Source of the DNA: a candidate division CPR3 bacterium GWF2_35_18
Lineage (GTDB): Bacteria > Patescibacteriota > CPR3 > GWF2-35-18
Direction of reading: 5' to 3'
NCBI GenBank assembly: GCA_001771135.1
Contig: MESW01000001.1
Location: 1 to 45,768 of the forward strand
DNA length: 45,768 nt
Of this stretch, positions 43,546-45,768 are shown piece by piece. A program made the translations under genes and the position numbers. Position 1 is the first letter of the stretch; every line of letters starts with the position of its first letter. The notes below the pieces were generated by a model that saw only the letters and a list, made by a program, of their open reading frames with translations, was not told the DNA's origin and searched no databases.

Positions 43546-44424
43546 CTACTCTGACAAACCAAATTGCGTTAATTTATGCTGATAATTTTCCATTATTTCT
43601 TTTTTCACATCATGAGGATGAAAGTATAAAGCCTTATCGCTGATCTTTTCCGAGCTAATTTTTTTTCTCATGTATTTCAGCTGCATGTTTTTCGCTATTT
43701 TTTCCAACAAATCAAAAATGATAAATCCGTTTTTTATCTTTCTCTCGCCCGAATTACCACTATTAACTTCAAATTTTTTTTGCCAATTCGGTAAAAAGTT
43801 ATTAGTCCAGAGATTTTTTTCGATAAATAGTTTATAAGTTCCTCCCCTATCCCACAGCAACTTCATTTGAACTATTTCGTGAGCAATAAAAAGATTTTGA
43901 TCTTCAATATGGATATTTTCCTCACTTAAATACAAGTTTGGGCAAAGCAGGTCTTGAGCCTCTTTTTGCTGAGGATTTCGTCTTTTTCCGATTAATTTTA
44001 AAACTACATATTCTATAATTCTTCCCAAAAATAAACGATTTTTACTAAAAACTAACATTAGATCGATATCATCACCAACATCAGCATTTTCTACCGCCAA
44101 AGTTCCAGTGATCGCGACCATTTTTAAATAGGGATTGAGTTTAAGAAAACGAGCCCATTTTTGTGCTTTGATAATCTTTTTGCGGGAAATATCAGCGCGT
44201 TTTTGGCGGAGTTGCGCAAGAGATTTTTCCTGTTTTAAATAGTAATAACCTTTTTCTTCCACCACAATTTTTTTTCTAATCAGAAAATTTAGGATTTTAT
44301 CAATATTATTCAGACTTAACCTTTTTCCAATAAGATAATTGAAGATCTCTTCTTTTTTTAGAGCATATTCAAAAATATCGCTGTAAATAATAGTTTTAAG
44401 AACTGCTTGTTCACTTTCGGTCAT
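43546..44424 (-). CDS. Nucleotidyltransferase-fold protein with N-terminal winged helix
   Basis: 292 residues from the ATG at 44424, since the -10 box overlaps the alternative ATG at 44436. Residues 1-65 look like a winged-helix domain (AVLKTIIYSDIFEYALKKEE, KILNFLIRKKIVVEEKGYYY). A Pol-beta-type nucleotidyltransferase motif follows at 104-124: AITGTLAVENADVGDDIDLM, where D119 and D121 would bind metal; the usual GSxA is GTLA. The rest is helical and basic and not assigned. Such proteins occur often in CPR genomes without known role. No Shine-Dalgarno site. Confidence 0.65.
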   Translation of the reverse strand: MTESEQAVLKTIIYSDIFEYALKKEEIFNYLIGKRLSLNNIDKILNFLIRKKIVVEEKGYYYLKQEKSLAQLRQKRADISRKKIIKAQKWARFLKLNPYLKMVAITGTLAVENADVGDDIDLMLVFSKNRLFLGRIIEYVVLKLIGKRRNPQQKEAQDLLCPNLYLSEENIHIEDQNLFIAHEIVQMKLLWDRGGTYKLFIEKNLWTNNFLPNWQKKFEVNSGNSGERKIKNGFIIFDLLEKIAKNMQLKYMRKKISSEKISDKALYFHPHDVKKEIMENYQHKLTQFGLSE

Positions 44425-44431
44425 GATGAAT

Positions 44432-44507
44432 ATCATACAGAATATTTTCCCTTTTCACAAACCATAAACTAGATTTATTTGCACCAAGAATAAAATTATT
44501 TTAAAAT
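44432..44507. promoter_or_regulatory. Divergent promoter pair, both leaderless type
   Basis: Minus strand: TTGTGA (44460-44455), 17 nt, TATGAT (44437-44432), then ATG at 44424 after 7 nt. Plus strand: TTGCAC (44479-44484), 17 nt, TAAAAT (44502-44507), then ATG at 44517 after 9 nt. Neither start codon has a ribosome site. Confidence 0.65.
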
Positions 44508-44516
44508 GTGATCTTC

Positions 44517-45248
44517 ATGTCTAAAAAAATAAATTTCCACCATCAAAAATATATATTCCTAACCGTTTTTCTTTTTCTCGGTCTTTCAGCTTTTGTAATA
44601 TCCAAATCCTCCCAATCTCAAGCAAAGAATTTCGAAATATCCGAACTTACTCATAATGAATACATTAAAGAAACACTATCAGTAAAAACAGAAACTCTTT
44701 TTAGTGAAAAAGAAATTGTTTTCACAAACTCAATTCCTTTTGAAACGATATATGAAGACAATCCTGAATTAGAAATTGGAAATAGCGAAACAAAACAGGA
44801 AGGGATCAACGGAACTAAAACTGAAACCTACAAATTATATTTATATGAAGGAGTTGAGATAGATCGTGAATTAATAAATATTGAGACCACTCCCGCTCAG
44901 AATGAAATTATTTCTAAAGGCACAAAAATCGTTATCAGACAAATGGAAACACCTGATGGAATTATTTCGTATAAACAAAAACTAAATGTCTATGCTACAC
45001 CTTACACAACAGATTCTGCTGGCGGCTCGGGATATACTGCCACCGGCACCAAAGCTCATTTTGGAAGCATCGCTGTTGATCCAGCAGTCATTCCTTTTGG
45101 GACAAAAATGTATATTCCCGGCTATGGCATTGGTGTGGCTGAAGATACAGGCGGAGCCATTAACGGAAATATGATAGACCTTTTCTACGAAGGAAATCAC
45201 GGCTGGTGGGATTCAAAATGGGTTGAAATCTACATCCTTTCACATTAG
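44517..45248 (+). CDS. Secreted G5-3D domain protein (Rpf/YabE-like)
   Basis: 243 residues from the ATG at 44517; a GTG at 44508 overlaps the promoter. A signal or anchor helix (KYIFLTVFLFLGLSAFVI) is followed by a G5 domain at about 70-150 (NSIPFETIYEDNPELEIGN, TETYKLYLYEGVEIDRE) and a 3D domain at the C-terminus. The three Asp stand in AVDPAVIPFG, AEDTGGAI and NMIDLFY. 3D domains have the double-psi barrel of lytic transglycosylase MltA and are found in wall-cleaving proteins such as Stps and YabE. It probably remodels peptidoglycan during growth. Confidence 0.88.
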   Translation: MSKKINFHHQKYIFLTVFLFLGLSAFVISKSSQSQAKNFEISELTHNEYIKETLSVKTETLFSEKEIVFTNSIPFETIYEDNPELEIGNSETKQEGINGTKTETYKLYLYEGVEIDRELINIETTPAQNEIISKGTKIVIRQMETPDGIISYKQKLNVYATPYTTDSAGGSGYTATGTKAHFGSIAVDPAVIPFGTKMYIPGYGIGVAEDTGGAINGNMIDLFYEGNHGWWDSKWVEIYILSH

Positions 45249-45326
45249 ATAACTCATACTTAACTCTTAAATACTCAATAAACTCAGTTATACCTATATA
45301 GTAAAGACACACTCACCTCAGTCTAC

Positions 45327-45362
45327 CTAGGATTAATAAACTTCCAAGGGCTAAAATCCTAG
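45327..45362. repeat. Inverted repeat in the 206-nt gap before the last gene
   Basis: CTAGGATT (45327-45334) and AATCCTAG (45355-45362), 8-nt perfect arms and a 20-nt loop, followed by a T-containing but not uniform tract. It may be a weak terminator for the G5-3D gene. Nothing else is seen in 45249-45454. Confidence 0.4.
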
Positions 45363-45454
45363 ATATTCTTTAATAAGTTTAACTACAATTTTACAACTTA
45401 AATCAAGTTATGTATTATTGTAATTAGTTAAAAATTATTCCAAATCTTAATTTC

Positions 45455-45768
45455 ATGGAAAAATCTCAAAAGAAACTACTATTGATATCAATTATAAGCT
45501 TGGTAATCTTTCTTACCTTTTTTGCTCTAATTAATCCACTTATCACAAATGCTTACACAATTACGGAAGAGCTATCCATTATTGGAGACCTTAATATTTC
45601 TGGAACAGAGGTTACCCTGGGATCAGAGACCTTCAATCAGGGTAAGTATATGTCTTTCAATCTGAATCAAGGGGGGTCAAAGATCTATGATGATGTACAT
45701 CTGCATATATCAACAGATGATTACCTCTTCCTGGAATCAAGAGAAAGGGTATTTGTAACCACAGACCT
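45455..45768 (+). CDS. Secreted surface protein, N-terminal part (3'-partial)
   Basis: 104 codons from the ATG at 45455 run off the window end. A signal peptide is clear: EKSQKKLLLIS, hydrophobic core IISLVIFLTFFALINPLI, cut near TNA. The mature part begins with beta-type sequence (LSIIGDLNISGTEVTLGS) like the start of VGIGTT/tail-fibre-like proteins at the other end of the window, but there is too little to assign a family. Codon use shows more CTG and GGG than neighbours. No ribosome site is seen. Confidence 0.6.
   Translation, partial: MEKSQKKLLLISIISLVIFLTFFALINPLITNAYTITEELSIIGDLNISGTEVTLGSETFNQGKYMSFNLNQGGSKIYDDVHLHISTDDYLFLESRERVFVTTD

Noticed and set aside
1-45768. Alternative genetic code (TGA as Gly, as in some CPR lineages)
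   Set aside because: TGA ends tatD and the DUF4352-like gene at sensible places, and no conserved protein is interrupted by TGA.
1-45768. tRNA, rRNA, CRISPR array or insertion sequence
   Set aside because: I found no T-loop/acceptor pattern, no rRNA segments, no evenly spaced direct repeats and no transposase.

Overview
This 45.8 kb window is AT-rich bacterial DNA that uses the standard code: TGA serves as an ordinary stop, for example at the end of tatD. The gene set suggests a small-genome, monoderm-like bacterium of the Candidate Phyla Radiation (Patescibacteria), perhaps a Microgenomates-type lineage. The reasons are the many single-pass or signal-peptide surface proteins of unknown role, PEGA/SH3/3D-domain envelope proteins, a UbiA-type DPPR synthase next to an O-antigen-ligase-like protein, tail-fibre-like VGIGTT repeat proteins, a heliorhodopsin, and few complete pathways. 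This is inference; no rRNA or other marker gene is present. I see no tRNA, rRNA, CRISPR array, transposase or integrase.

Layout. 1-2.8 kb: C-terminal part of a large VGIGTT-repeat surface protein, cut by the window edge, where a 56-nt out-of-frame duplication looks like an assembly fault. 2.9-5.8 kb: cvpA-like, tatD, a small membrane protein and a MraY/WecA-type glycosyltransferase. 5.8-12.1 kb: a YdjM-like membrane protein, mutL and mutS on the minus strand, with an enolase on the plus strand between the two mismatch-repair genes. 12.2-15.7 kb: a DUF2378-like protein, an MFS transporter, an unknown protein and a clear heliorhodopsin. 15.9-22.1 kb: DUF2207 protein, phosphodiester glycosidase, DUF1003 protein, rarA and two divergent hypoxanthine-type phosphoribosyltransferases. 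22.2-26.6 kb: WD40 protein behind a long structured leader, an anchored beta-propeller protein, a metallopeptidase and an MscS channel.

26.7-36.3 kb is the most distinctive block. DPPR synthase and an O-antigen-ligase-like protein are followed by three consecutive secreted proteins built from one internal repeat type (NTGxNSxN ... TGxN ... NGD ... TGD), with 6, 4 and 2 copies. A membrane-anchored protein and a Crp/Fnr-family regulator follow. I read the trio as an uncharacterised cell-surface system.

36.4-45.8 kb: a divergent class III nucleotidyl cyclase, a PEGA/degenerate-amidase/SH3 protein, hsp20 with a palindromic operator, a Nudix hydrolase, a second enolase whose catalytic His is replaced by Gln, an apparent free-standing small RNA with its own consensus promoter and terminator, groEL-groES, a nucleotidyltransferase-fold protein, a G5-3D domain protein and the start of another secreted surface protein.

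Two modes of translation initiation seem to coexist. Many genes have strong AAGGAGG-type sites, whereas about nine have no Shine-Dalgarno sequence and a -10 hexamer only 6-10 nt before the start codon, as expected for leaderless mRNAs.
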